50,799 bases of DNA from an uncultured Collinsella sp. (GCA_900768795.1 CAAGEH010000021.1:1-50799), one strand, 5' to 3'. Numbered from the stretch's first letter, positions 1 through 8,970 are shown. The notes: a model not told the origin generated them from the letters alone. A program made the numbers and translations.

Positions 1-53
1 CGCCCGCCTCTTTTATGTCCTTGCAAGTTGCCCGGATGGGCTGTCGAAAAGGT

Positions 54-575
54 CTACTCGTCCCAGGTCACAAACGACCAGTCGACATCGGCCTTGGTGT
101 GATAGGTGGGGTGGCTGTGGATGCGACCCACGAGCAGCACCGCCTCGAGCTCGTAGCCATTCTCGACGCCGAGCACCTGGCGCGCGTAATCGCTCGAAGC
201 ACCGCCATTGATCGCCTCGCGTAGACGGCTCTGGATCCACACGCTGCCCAGACCCAGGTCATCGGCCATAACGTGCATGTTCTCCATGGCGATGGAGCAG
301 TCCTCCACCCAGGTATCGGACACGCCCGGATCGCCGAAAACTGCGATAGCGGCGCCGGCGGTCTTAAACGCAGCCGGAGCTGGCTTGCGCATACCGGAGA
401 GCCCCTCGAGTTTCTCGGGGTCGGTCACGACCACAAAACGCCACGGCTTCTTGCCCTTGCCCGTGGGGCCAATAAGACCGGCTGTCAGAATCTTCTCCAG
501 ATCCTTGCGGCTCACCGGCTCACCCGTATACGAACGAACGCTGCGGCGCTTCATCAAGATGTCCATTAAAGCCAT
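54..575 (-). CDS. Nitroreductase family protein
   Basis: A 173-residue FMN-dependent nitroreductase-fold protein, expected to reduce nitro or quinone-like compounds with NAD(P)H in the cytosol. The N-terminus has the family's opening motif RRSVRSY, followed by GPTGKGKKPWRFVVV, the usual FMN-contacting stretch. The C-terminal part (DLGLGSVWIQSR) matches the short single-domain nitroreductases. The start is the ATG at 575, with AAAGGAGG just upstream. The frame stays open to 668 but that extension has no ribosome-binding site. It is monocistronic, with 200 bases to the next gene. The substrate cannot be told from sequence. Confidence 0.88.
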   Translation of the reverse strand: MALMDILMKRRSVRSYTGEPVSRKDLEKILTAGLIGPTGKGKKPWRFVVVTDPEKLEGLSGMRKPAPAAFKTAGAAIAVFGDPGVSDTWVEDCSIAMENMHVMADDLGLGSVWIQSRLREAINGGASSDYARQVLGVENGYELEAVLLVGRIHSHPTYHTKADVDWSFVTWDE

Positions 576-784
576 CGTGTCCTCCTTTGTCGGTAGAATG
601 CCACCATTATTGTGGACCGATGGACGGCGAGCTGGTATATCCACTGTGGATAGAAATCTATCGACCAATTGCCTTTAACAGGCAAGGGTTCTAAACCCGA
701 GCGCCATATCCATCGCCAGTGGACAAACAAGATTGGTGCAAACAAGGAGGCAAAGCCGCTGTGACCTTGCCCCTTGTTCGTCGA

Positions 785-1903
785 TTAAACTATTCGCCTG
801 AACTGCTCGTCCATGAGGTAGTAGTGGCCCAGTGCGTCGGCGCCCAGAATGGCGTTTGCGACCATCTCGGGCGTCACCTCAAACGGCATGTTGCACATGG
901 TGTCCTCGGGTGCACAGGCGGCCTCGGCAACGATCATGGCCTGCTCGCGCGTAAACTCGGCAACGCCGAGCTCCTTCATCGTAACGGGGAGGCCCAGCTC
1001 GATGCAGAAGCCCAAGACCTCCTCGAGCTTCTCGATCGGAGCATCCTCGAGCACCAGCTGGACGATGGTGCCAAAGGCAACCTTCTCGCCGTGGTGCACG
1101 CCGTGGCACTCGGGCAGCAGCGTCAGACCGTTGTGAATGGCGTGCGCGGCAGCAAGGCCGGAACTCTCAAAGCCAATACCGGAGAGCAGCGTGTTGGCCT
1201 CGATGATATGCTCGACGGCAGGCGTCAGAGCACCCTTCTCCAGGGCGACCTTGGCCTTGACGCCATCGGCCATGAGCGTCTCGTAGCAGAGCTTGGCGAG
1301 CGCCAGGCCGGCCATACCGCCCTTGCCGCCAGCACAGGTACCGCCGTCGGCATCATGCGTCGCCTGAGCCTCAAAGTAGGTTGCGAGCGCGTCACCCATG
1401 CCCGCCACCGTCAGGCGCACCGGGCTTGCGGCGATGACCGTGGTGTCCATGAGGACGATATTGGGGTTCGCCTTAAGGAACAGGTACTCGTCGAACTGGC
1501 CGTCATCGGTGTAGAGCACCGAGAGCGCCGAGCACGGGGCATCGGTCGAAGCAATGGTGGGGCAAATGATGACCGGAGACTCCAGGTAGTAGGCAACGGC
1601 CTTCGCGGTGTCGAGGATCTTGCCGCCACCGACGCCGACGATGATGTCGCAGCCGTTGTCGCGCGCGAGCGCCACCAGGCGATCAACCTCGCCCTTGGAG
1701 CACTCACCGTTAAAGTCCTCAAACAGCAGCTCGGCCTTGGTCTCGGCAAAGCCGCCCTCGATCTTGGCACCGACGCGCTTCTTGCCCGAAGGCGTCACGA
1801 TGACGAGGGCTTTGCCACCGAGCGGCTCAACATAGGAGCCAAGCTTGGCGAGCTCGTCCGGGCCCTGGATATACTTGTTGGGGCTATTGAAAATTGTAGC
1901 TAT
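785..1903 (-). CDS. gldA: Glycerol dehydrogenase (GldA-like), no canonical start codon
   Basis: An NAD-dependent, metal-containing polyol dehydrogenase of the GldA family, which oxidises glycerol to dihydroxyacetone. Seen: the family N-terminal signature SPNKYIQG, the dinucleotide-binding GVGGGKILDTAKA, the STDAPCSALSV segment, and the metal-binding histidines in AAAHAIHNGL and HGVHHGEKV. Length from codon 1903 is 372 residues, close to the usual 365-370. There is no ATG, GTG or TTG between the upstream in-frame stop (about 1967) and the family N-terminus. The best fit to the family start is ATA at 1903, or ATT at 1894. The first canonical codon is GTG 1798, which would remove the first 35 residues of the nucleotide-binding domain. 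Upstream lies the terminator of the preceding gene, leaving almost no room for a promoter. It may be a decapitated gene or use a rare start. Confidence 0.78.
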   Translation of the reverse strand: MATIFNSPNKYIQGPDELAKLGSYVEPLGGKALVIVTPSGKKRVGAKIEGGFAETKAELLFEDFNGECSKGEVDRLVALARDNGCDIIVGVGGGKILDTAKAVAYYLESPVIICPTIASTDAPCSALSVLYTDDGQFDEYLFLKANPNIVLMDTTVIAASPVRLTVAGMGDALATYFEAQATHDADGGTCAGGKGGMAGLALAKLCYETLMADGVKAKVALEKGALTPAVEHIIEANTLLSGIGFESSGLAAAHAIHNGLTLLPECHGVHHGEKVAFGTIVQLVLEDAPIEKLEEVLGFCIELGLPVTMKELGVAEFTREQAMIVAEAACAPEDTMCNMPFEVTPEMVANAILGADALGHYYLMDEQFRRIV

Positions 1904-1926
1904 ATCTATCCCATTCTCTATAGCTA
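1897..1926. repeat. 8-bp inverted repeat over the gldA start region
   Basis: TAGCTATA at 1897-1904 is the exact reverse complement of TATAGCTA at 1919-1926, with a 14-base spacer. The left arm covers the position where the gldA start codon should be. It could be an operator, or a scar of the event that removed the start. Confidence 0.5.
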
Positions 1927-1966
1927 AAAAGAAAAGGGGCTCCGTACAACTATGTGCGGAGCCCCC
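1926..1966 (-). terminator. Rho-independent terminator after the iron alcohol dehydrogenase
   Basis: Nine-base-pair GC-rich stem (1936-1944 with 1957-1965, GGGGCTCCG/CGGAGCCCC), followed on the minus strand by CTTTTCTTTTT. It lies just after the stop of the gene at 1989-3212. Confidence 0.85.
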
Positions 1967-1988
1967 TCATCACGATAATGAGCGTCGA

Positions 1989-3212
1989 TTAGAAATCGAT
2001 GTCGGTGTCGTAGTAGCAGGCCTTGAGGATCTTCTCGAAGTCGGCAGCCTTGGTCTCACGCGGGTTCTCGGGCGTGCAGGCGTCGGTCTCGGCGTTCGCG
2101 GCGATCTCGGGCAGCTTGGCGAGGAACTCCTCCTCGGAAACCATCTGCGGGTTCTCAGCGTCGACCTTGACGCCACCGTTAGCGTAGTCCTTGATGGACT
2201 GCGGGATGTTGAGAGCGTCGTTCATATCGCGGATCTTCTGGACGAGCGCGGCGATGAGCTCCTCGTTGGTGTTACCCGGGAGATGCAGGATCTCCTTGGC
2301 GACGTAAGCGTAACGCTCGGCAGCGCGCGGATCCTTGGAGTTCCACTGGATGACCTTGCCGAGGTACATAGCGTTAGCGGCACCATGGATGATGTGACCG
2401 TTCTCAAAAGCAGCACCGGTCTTGTGAGCCATGGAGTGAACGATGCCGAGCAGACCCGAGGAGAATGCGATACCGGCGATGCACTGAGCCTCGTGCATGT
2501 GCTGACGTGCCTCATGGTCGCCCTGATAGGACTTGGGCAGCCACTCGACGATCTCGCGGATACCATGAAGTGCGTTTGCATCGGTGAACATGGAGGCGCA
2601 GGTGGAGACATAGGCCTCGAGGCAATGCGTCAGAGCGTCCATACCGGTGTGTGCGCAGAGCTTAGCAGGCATGCTGTAGGTAAGCTCGGGGTCGACGATA
2701 GCGACATCCGGGGTGATGTTGAAGTCGGCCAGCGGGTACTTGATGCCCTTGGCGTAGTCGGTGATGACGGAGAATGCGGTGACCTCGGTAGCGGTGCCGG
2801 AGGTAGAGGAGATGGCACAGAACTTTGCCTTCTGGCGCAGCTCAGGGAAGCTGAACGGCTGGATGATGTTGTCGAAGGACTCGTCGGGATACTCGTAGAA
2901 GACCCACATAGCCTTAGCAGCATCGATCGGGGAACCGCCGCCGATAGCGACGATCCAGTCGGGACCAAACTCGCGCATGGCCTCGGCACCCTTCATGACC
3001 GTCTCGATGGAAGGATCGGACTCGACGCCCTCGAACAGCTTGACCTCCATGCCGGCCTCTTTGAGGTCAGCCTCGACGTCCTGCAGGAAGCCGCCACGAC
3101 GCATGGAATGGCCACCGGAAACGATGATGGCCTTCTTGCCCTTGAGGTTCTTCACCTCATGACGAGCGCCCTCACCAAAATACAGATCACGAGGATTGGT
3201 AAAACGTCCCAT
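1989..3212 (-). CDS. Iron-containing alcohol dehydrogenase
   Basis: A 407-residue group III (Fe-dependent) alcohol dehydrogenase, NAD(P)-linked, probably in fermentative aldehyde/alcohol interconversion. Seen: the nucleotide-binding motif GGGSPIDAAKAMW near residue 95, the SSTSGTATEVTAFSV segment, and the metal-ligand region DALTHCLEAY followed by HSMAHKTGAAF and NGHIIHGAANA with the conserved histidines. The start is ATG 3212 with GGAGG six bases upstream. The reading frame is open to 3254 but that part has no ribosome-binding site. It has its own terminator downstream. The preferred substrate is unknown; butanol, lactaldehyde and ethanol types share these motifs. Confidence 0.92.
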   Translation of the reverse strand: MGRFTNPRDLYFGEGARHEVKNLKGKKAIIVSGGHSMRRGGFLQDVEADLKEAGMEVKLFEGVESDPSIETVMKGAEAMREFGPDWIVAIGGGSPIDAAKAMWVFYEYPDESFDNIIQPFSFPELRQKAKFCAISSTSGTATEVTAFSVITDYAKGIKYPLADFNITPDVAIVDPELTYSMPAKLCAHTGMDALTHCLEAYVSTCASMFTDANALHGIREIVEWLPKSYQGDHEARQHMHEAQCIAGIAFSSGLLGIVHSMAHKTGAAFENGHIIHGAANAMYLGKVIQWNSKDPRAAERYAYVAKEILHLPGNTNEELIAALVQKIRDMNDALNIPQSIKDYANGGVKVDAENPQMVSEEEFLAKLPEIAANAETDACTPENPRETKAADFEKILKACYYDTDIDF

Positions 3213-3739
3213 ACATGCCTCCAAAACAAGCCCCTCTAGGCTTGAATATAACAACGGAGCACCTTATTGACCCCGTTTGGACCAAATGACAAAGGCCGCA
3301 AGGCGATACGCGGCCTGTCTGTGCAAACATGTCTAAACGTGCACGCACATGACCTATTTTACCGCGCTCGGGCACATCTCAATCATCCATCCTGGCTAAA
3401 ACTCGCTTCAGTTTTTTGCACACGGCACGTACCTGCACGTTATTGTTTTGTGCTTATCGAATCATTTTATTTTGCTCCCCGACTCCTACCATTCGGCGGC
3501 TCAAACCTACCGCACACCGGCAAAAGGCGCCCATGCGCCCGGCGGCAAGGCGCGCCCGCGCATGTAGCCTTCGCTTGGATTGGCTCGGCAGCAAAAAGAG
3601 CGCGCCTGCATGGGTACACTTATGTGTTAACGTTATCGATTTGCAAGCGACATGCCTTGCGAGCGACGCGCCTGCGCAACGTGCGCGGACAGCTCGCAGG
3701 GGCAGGCGAATCGCAACCGAGCAAGTGGAAGGAGAACTT
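3213..3739. other. Intergenic region between divergent genes
   Basis: 527 bases with no convincing gene. It must hold promoters for the alcohol dehydrogenase (left) and the gene pair at 3740 (right). I see a 7-bp hairpin at 3293-3316 (AGGCCGC/GCGGCCT) and a near-direct repeat TTGCAAGCGAC / TTGCGAGCGAC around 3640-3668. The frame of the next gene is open back to 3416, but the predicted extension is Arg/Cys-rich and unlike a protein. Confidence 0.5.
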
Positions 3740-4816
3740 ATGGCATTCGACCCGTATCAGGAAGACTGTCAGCGGCTTGTCCTCCACAGAATGAGCGACC
3801 TGCACGCGTCCCCCTCGGATTACGAAAAGATCGGCAAGCTGATCGCGTTCTATCAATCTGACCCCGACCAGCTCATCCAAAACGACAAAGACCGCGCGTT
3901 CCATCTCGTGGCAAAGGCGACGGAACTTCTCGACTACCGTGTTCCCTTTATGACAAACGAGCAGGAAGCCGAGGCCTGTGCCCAAACCGCCGAAAACCAA
4001 CTGCGCGAGGCGATCTCGCTCGACCCGGACAACTGGGACGCAAAGCGCATGCTCGCCGCCATCACCGCTGCAAGCAATGACGCGTATGTGACGTACCTTG
4101 AAGATCACGTCGACGAGGTCAAGGCGTCGGCAACCAAAAACCTGCGGGACGAGTCGATGTCCGCCCTGGAGCAAGATGCCAACGAGCTCGACACGCGCGC
4201 CTGGCTGCGCTGGCTTGCCGCGCTCGCGTCGCGCCAGCTTATTGCCGGCAGATACCGCCGCTCCCTCGAAGCAGCGGAGCAATGCCTGTTCATCAACCCA
4301 ATCGATACCGCCGGAGCCCGTCATACCGCTGTGCTCGCGCTCGCAAAGCTGCAGAGCACGACCACCGAGATTCGCACGTTTATCGATGAGCACGAAGAGG
4401 CGTATAAGGCCGAGACCGCCGGGCAGCCGGGCGCAAAACCCCGCCCGGGTGTCGAAACGCCCTGGGCGCTTATCGCGCTTATGGCATCGTGCTATCAAAA
4501 CTTCGAGCAAGCCGATGCCGAAGCGTATCTGGCCAAGCTTCTCGATTGCTGCCCCAATGCAGCCGAGGCGCTTACATTCCAGACGGAGTTCCCCGACGGC
4601 GTCTACGCTCGCGTAAATGTCGCGCCGGGCAGCACCGACGAACTCGTGCTTGCGCTTTCCGAAGCGACTCCCCTTCTACAGGAAGGGTTCGGCGCGCCCG
4701 AGAACGCGTCGTTTGCCGCATGGGTCGCCACGCACGAACTGGTACGCAGCAAGCTCGACCCTGCGACATTAGAAAAACTGGCAGCTATCGGCTATAATGC
4801 GGGCGGAATTGAATAG
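3740..4816 (+). CDS. Conserved hypothetical, helical repeat-like protein
   Basis: A 358-residue cytosolic protein I do not recognise. No signal peptide or membrane segment is visible. It is rich in Ala, Leu and Glu, and segments such as YRRSLEAAEQCLFINPIDTAGARHTAVLALAKL (about residues 170-205) have the look of TPR-type helical pairs with the Asn-Pro turn. The start is ATG 3740, preceded by AAGGAGAACTT. The next gene starts two bases after this stop, so the two are co-translated, and they are similar in size and composition. No function is assigned. Confidence 0.75.
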   Translation: MAFDPYQEDCQRLVLHRMSDLHASPSDYEKIGKLIAFYQSDPDQLIQNDKDRAFHLVAKATELLDYRVPFMTNEQEAEACAQTAENQLREAISLDPDNWDAKRMLAAITAASNDAYVTYLEDHVDEVKASATKNLRDESMSALEQDANELDTRAWLRWLAALASRQLIAGRYRRSLEAAEQCLFINPIDTAGARHTAVLALAKLQSTTTEIRTFIDEHEEAYKAETAGQPGAKPRPGVETPWALIALMASCYQNFEQADAEAYLAKLLDCCPNAAEALTFQTEFPDGVYARVNVAPGSTDELVLALSEATPLLQEGFGAPENASFAAWVATHELVRSKLDPATLEKLAAIGYNAGGIE

Positions 4817-4818
4817 CT

Positions 4819-5874
4819 ATGGATCCAACTGTCTATGTTCCCCGCTATCTTGAGCGCCTGTACCTGTCCTCGCATCCCGACCTGACGCCCGCCGCGCGTG
4901 AGCTGGTCCATGCCGATGTCGCCAAGAATCCCGAACGCTACGCAACGACCGACCACGCCAAGGCGCTTATCTTGTACAGCCGCGTTCATTCAAAGCTGAT
5001 GACGTCACTTGACCGTATGGACGAGCTGTCGGACGAGGAGTTCGAGACGGAGCGCAACAAGCTGTTCGATCGCACAGGCGCCGAACTTCAGACGATCTGC
5101 GCCGCTGACCGCCTGTGTATCGATGCCGAGCTATTGACGATCTTGCTTGCCGATACGCCCATCGACCCGTGTTTGAGCGATCTTATGAAGCTCGAGAGCA
5201 AGACGCGCGGCTATCTCAGTGACAATGTCGACGGGCTTGATCTTGACCCGGACCACGAGCCGGACGCTCCGCATTTTTGGAAGCATCGTGTGCTTATCGA
5301 TGGGACAACGGCAGCGGAACTTACCGCGAGCGAGCCCACGCTCATCGGATGGCTGCACACACTCGAGGCGATTTCGTACCTTTGCCTTGCGAGTGCGCGC
5401 TATCGTGCCGCTCTGCACTACTCGCAGATCGTCATGCGCGCAGAGGGGTATCCCAATCGCGCGGTCGGAACCGAGTTGCTCGCATACGCACGCCTTGAGG
5501 ACGAGAACGCGTTCTTTGATTTGGCACGTAAGCATCCCGATACCATTGACGGCAAACTCGAGGATTCTCCCTGGTACCTGCTTGGTCGAACCATTTTGCT
5601 CTATAAGACCGACAAGATGAAATCCGCCGCTCGTGCGCTGAGAGAGCTCGTCGGTCGATGCGATGGCGCGGCATATTTTCTGCTCAACCCGACGTATATG
5701 TGCCCCTATCTGCCCGTGCGCCCAGCACCGCGTGAGAGCTGGGACCTTTCACGCCAGGCGCTATGGGAAGCGGATTCGATTATTGCCGATACGCCCGATT
5801 TCGCCGTATGGGCAGAATCCGTCGACGGCGTGGCGGCTGCGTCCGAAGCCTTCGCGCAGCGAAACGGGTTTTAG
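4819..5874 (+). CDS. Conserved hypothetical protein, partner of the upstream gene
   Basis: A 351-residue cytosolic protein, not recognised. The ATG lies two bases after the previous stop, with no ribosome-binding site of its own beyond the end of the upstream gene, so translation is probably coupled. It has no signal peptide or membrane helix. Helical segments such as SARYRAALHYSQIVMRAEGYPN resemble TPR helices, and the overall plan (helical N-terminal half, repeat-like middle) parallels its neighbour, so the two could be distant paralogues. Its C-terminal ANPTYMCPY-like stretch (LLNPTYMCPYL) contains the only clustered aromatic motif. An IS element begins about 190 bases downstream. Confidence 0.75.
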   Translation: MDPTVYVPRYLERLYLSSHPDLTPAARELVHADVAKNPERYATTDHAKALILYSRVHSKLMTSLDRMDELSDEEFETERNKLFDRTGAELQTICAADRLCIDAELLTILLADTPIDPCLSDLMKLESKTRGYLSDNVDGLDLDPDHEPDAPHFWKHRVLIDGTTAAELTASEPTLIGWLHTLEAISYLCLASARYRAALHYSQIVMRAEGYPNRAVGTELLAYARLEDENAFFDLARKHPDTIDGKLEDSPWYLLGRTILLYKTDKMKSAARALRELVGRCDGAAYFLLNPTYMCPYLPVRPAPRESWDLSRQALWEADSIIADTPDFAVWAESVDGVAAASEAFAQRNGF

Positions 5875-6063
5875 CGATTACAGCGTGAACGCTGCACCAT
5901 GCGCTGAGTATCAGGGTTCACCGTGCATCAGAATTCGCTGCACATCATGTGTGGCAGAGGCGCTAAAAAAGTGCGCCGACGAGGGCGCGCATCTCTCATC
6001 CATCCGTTGCCTCAAAACAAGGCAGCGGTGGGTACTCTATTTTTGAGTTAGAAAGAGCCTAGC

Positions 6064-7132
6064 TGTTTAGTGTCAACAGGTTGTTTACACCCGAGTGGTG
6101 ACAAATAGAGAGGCCCCTGCCAAGCTGTGAGTTGTCTAGATTCCCAGCGAGGAGGGGCCTCCCATGTCCCAGCATCCTAACGCAAAACTCACCCCGAAGG
6201 GGCGCGAGACGCTCGTGTCGCGCATAGGGTCCGGCCTCGGCGTCGCCGAGGCCGCCCGCCAGATGGGCGTCAGCCGCCAGACCGCCTCCAAGTGGCTCGC
6301 CCGCGCCAGGCGAGGCGAGGGACTCGCCGACCGCAGCAGCCGCCCGCGCAGGCTCGCCAGGCTCACGCCCCCCCGAGGTCGAGGAGCGCGTCTGCGAGCC
6401 CCGCAGGGCCATGCTGCTGGCGCCGCTCGCCCTGGCGGCCGAGACGGGCGTGCCGGCCCGCACGTGCGCCCGGATCGTCGCCAGGCACAGCCTGCCCCGC
6501 CTGGCCGACATCGACCGCGTCACGGGCGAGGTGCGGCGGCGCGGCCCCGTGACGTCCGCGCGCTACGAGCGCGAGCGCCCCGGGGAGCTCGTCCACGTCG
6601 ACGTCAAGAAGGTGGCGCGCATACCCGACGGCGGCGGCCACAGGGCCCTCGGGCGCGGCTGCGGCTCCCCGGGCGGGGCCGGGCTCTCGTGCCTGCACGT
6701 GGCGGTCGACGACAACAGCCGCGTCGCCTACGCCGAGCTGCTGCCCGACGAGAGGAAGGGCACGGCCTGCGGCTTCATGTCCCGGGCGCTCGCGTTCTAC
6801 GAGGGGCTGGGCGTCTCCGTGGAGCGGGTCATGACCGACAACGGGCCGGCCTACCGCTCCGGGGACTTCAACGCGCTGCTGGAGGGCCGGGGCGTCAAGC
6901 ACAAGTACCCCCGCCCCTTCAGCCCCTGGCAGAACGGCAAGGTGGAGCGCATGAACCGCACGCTGGCGCAGGAGTGGCAGTACGCCCGCGCGTGGGAGAG
7001 CGAAGGGGGCGAGGGCCTCCGCCCTCGCCCCCTTCCTGGAGCACTACAATTGGGACCGTCCGCACAGCGCGTGCGGGGGCCTGCCCCCGATGTCACGCAT
7101 CGTCGGCGTAAACAACGTCTTGGCACACAACA
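6064..7132 (+). mobile_element. IS481-type insertion sequence
   Basis: About 1.07 kb bounded by imperfect terminal inverted repeats: left TGTTTAGTGTCAACAGG... (6064-6090) and right, read on the other strand, TGTTGTGTGCCAAGACG... (7132-7105). Both contain GTTGTTTAC at the same distance. It carries one DDE transposase frame. The flanks contain CTAG-like sequence (CCTAGC left, GCTAAG right). IS481 relatives are known to target NCTAGN, but a clean target duplication is not visible. GC content is higher than in the neighbours. The first base of the element is uncertain by a few positions. Confidence 0.85.
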
Positions 7133-7137
7133 GCTAA
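6164..7137 (+). pseudogene. IS481-family transposase, two +1 frame disruptions
   Basis: The protein begins MSQHPNAKLTPKGRETL with an N-terminal helix-turn-helix (GVAEAARQMGVSRQTASKW), followed by a DDE integrase core. The catalytic residues are present: Asp in HVDVKK, Asp in MTDNGPAY and Glu in KVERMNRTL. The frame breaks at a run of seven C near 6370 and again at a run of five G near 7012. Removing one base from each gives a single 323-residue reading frame ending at TAA 7135-7137. Both changes are single-base additions in homopolymers, so they may be real inactivation, a slippage mechanism, or sequencing error. A ribosome-binding site (GAGGAGG) precedes the ATG. Confidence 0.85.
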
Positions 7138-7171
7138 GGGCCGCCGGTCGCGCCTTCGCGACCGACGGCCC
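7138..7171. other. Strong GC hairpin between IS and adhesin gene
   Basis: GGGCCGCCGGTCGCG and CGCGACCGACGGCCC pair almost perfectly around a four-base loop. It lies 30 bases past the stop of the minus-strand adhesin gene. It lacks a clear T-run (TTAGCTGTTG on the minus strand), so it could be a weak terminator or a folded barrier. Confidence 0.5.
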
Positions 7172-7200
7172 AGTGATCAAAAGGACTGGCGAAACCCCAG

Positions 7201-8970
7201 CTAGCGACTCTTTGCGATCTTCACGCCAGCCACTGTGGCAATAGCCCCAGCAAGGAGAAGGGAGACCCCAAGCGCGCTCGAGGGGGTGGAGTCACCGGTG
7301 TTGGGCATCTTCTCGGCACTAGCCTTGGCCGGCTGCTTGGGCTCGGGCTTTGGCTGAGGAGTACCCTCGTCCTTGGGCTCGGGCGTGGGCTCCGGCTTGG
7401 GCTTGGGCTCGGGAGTAGGCGCCGCAACCGAGTAGGCCAGGGTTGGGACCTCGAAGTCCTCCGACGCACCCTGTACACCAGCGGAGTTGACGGGCGAGAT
7501 CGTAGCCTTCCCGTTGGCCGCCAGCGAGTAGTCGCCCGGCTCGGTGGGTGCCTGCGCAAGCGTGATCTTGTAAGTCAGCTTCACGGGCGCGAAGTTCGAC
7601 ACGGCCTCGTTGGCAGTGAGCGTGTAGGCATCCGCTCTGGGGTCGTAGACCAGGGTGAAGCGCGCCTTGGTGTCGCCCTTGCTGTGGAAGCTCCAGGCGT
7701 TCTCGCCGGTAGCGGTGGCCTCGAGCTGCTCGTCGCCAACGCTCAGCGCGACGGAGTCGGGAACGAAGTCGAAGTCGTAGGTTTCGCTCTTGCCCATGGA
7801 GTCGGTGATAGTGGAGCCTGCGCCGCATGCGTACAGGATGTTGTCGGCGATCTGCGAGAAGTCGAGGTTGTTGCCGCCGTTGAGCTCGTTCATGAACTTG
7901 AAGGAGAAGTCGGAGTCGCTGCCGGTGCGCACCGCGAAGCAGTTGTAGCCGGCGCCCTTCAGCGCCTGCCACGTGTTGTACGCCTCATAGACCGCGCGGT
8001 CGGGCGCCATAGCGTGGTCGACCTGGGTGCCATGCTCGATGTAGATGAAGTTGGGGTCGGTGATCTCGCCCGCCGAGTTTCTCACGTGCTGGCCGTTGAC
8101 GACAGCGGCGCCGCCGTCGTTTCCGTACGTCGTGAAGTTCAGCGCGTACTTGTCGCCGTCGGCAGCCACCCACTGCTTAAGGTGCGAGTAGTACGTGTTC
8201 CAATCGCCGTACGGCATCGCGCACGACGTGGAGTCGGGCGTACGCGCCTGGCGCCACTCGTCGATCATGCCGAAGTACCAGAAGTCCGTCGCCTTGAAGT
8301 CGCTCGCGGGCTTCAGGGAGTTCTGGTCCGAGTAGGTGTACTGGTAGTAGATGTCCTTGACCTGGCCGTCGGAGCCGGTGAACAGGCGCGTCAGGCCATC
8401 GCTCACGAGGATGACGTACTTGCGGTTCGCTGGCGTGGCGGAATCGGCGTCGAGCATGGCCTGGGCCTTGAGCAGGCCGTCATGCATGTTCGTGCCGGAC
8501 TTGATGGTGCCGGTGTACCCACCGGTGATGGCACTCTTGAAGTCGCCAACGTTGTCTGCGGTCAGCGTGGCGAGGTCCTTCTCGACGTGGCCGTCGCCCT
8601 TGAACGACACGACGCCCACGCGCACCTGGTCGACGCCCTTCACCTCGTCGACGAGGCGGTCGAGCGTGTCGGTGGCGCCGGCGATGGAGGCGTCCCTGCA
8701 GCTGGAGTTGTCGACGACGAAGACGATGTCGGGGGACATCACGGCCTCGGCGCTCGGAAGCTGGAGCGTGACCTCGGCGGTCTTGCCCTCCTCGAGCCAC
8801 TTCGCCGTCTTGGACTTGGGGATCTCCCAGCCGCTTCCGGCATCTGAGTCGCTCGTCGCCGCTAGGGCGGGCATGGGGAGCACAGACGCAACGACGAGGG
8901 CAAGCGCGGACAAGGCCGCGAGAACTGCCCGACGTCTCCGTTGATGGTTGAGTATTGCATTGCTTGGCAT
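7201..8970 (-). CDS. VWA-domain cell-wall-anchored surface protein
   Basis: A 589-residue exported protein, probably a pilus tip or surface adhesin. Order: basic N-terminus and signal peptide (residues 1-37, cleaved near PALA), von Willebrand A domain (about 75-330), a less defined beta-rich region, a Pro/Glu/Lys-rich wall-spanning segment (about 505-545), then sorting signal MPNTG near 555, hydrophobic helix and KIAKSR tail. The metal-ion-dependent adhesion site reads DNSSC (87-91), with Thr in SGTNMHD and Asp in LVSDG. The canonical pattern is DxSxS, so the last Ser is Cys here. The start is ATG 8970 with AAGGAG upstream. It stands alone on the minus strand. No sortase gene is in the window. 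Confidence 0.87.
   Translation of the reverse strand: MPSNAILNHQRRRRAVLAALSALALVVASVLPMPALAATSDSDAGSGWEIPKSKTAKWLEEGKTAEVTLQLPSAEAVMSPDIVFVVDNSSCRDASIAGATDTLDRLVDEVKGVDQVRVGVVSFKGDGHVEKDLATLTADNVGDFKSAITGGYTGTIKSGTNMHDGLLKAQAMLDADSATPANRKYVILVSDGLTRLFTGSDGQVKDIYYQYTYSDQNSLKPASDFKATDFWYFGMIDEWRQARTPDSTSCAMPYGDWNTYYSHLKQWVAADGDKYALNFTTYGNDGGAAVVNGQHVRNSAGEITDPNFIYIEHGTQVDHAMAPDRAVYEAYNTWQALKGAGYNCFAVRTGSDSDFSFKFMNELNGGNNLDFSQIADNILYACGAGSTITDSMGKSETYDFDFVPDSVALSVGDEQLEATATGENAWSFHSKGDTKARFTLVYDPRADAYTLTANEAVSNFAPVKLTYKITLAQAPTEPGDYSLAANGKATISPVNSAGVQGASEDFEVPTLAYSVAAPTPEPKPKPEPTPEPKDEGTPQPKPEPKQPAKASAEKMPNTGDSTPSSALGVSLLLAGAIATVAGVKIAKSR

Noticed and set aside
1897..1926. Invertible switch at the gldA start
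   Set aside because: The spacer is only 14 bases, inversion would not create a start codon, and no recombinase gene is adjacent.
719..3239. Long plus-strand open frames of about 400 residues opposite gldA and the iron alcohol dehydrogenase
   Set aside because: They are antisense shadows created by GC-rich codon use; the minus-strand frames carry complete conserved motifs and ribosome-binding sites.
7684..8847. 387-residue plus-strand frame opposite the VWA protein
   Set aside because: Antisense shadow: low-complexity Val/Leu/Arg/Gly sequence with no ribosome-binding site, opposite a protein with clear domains.
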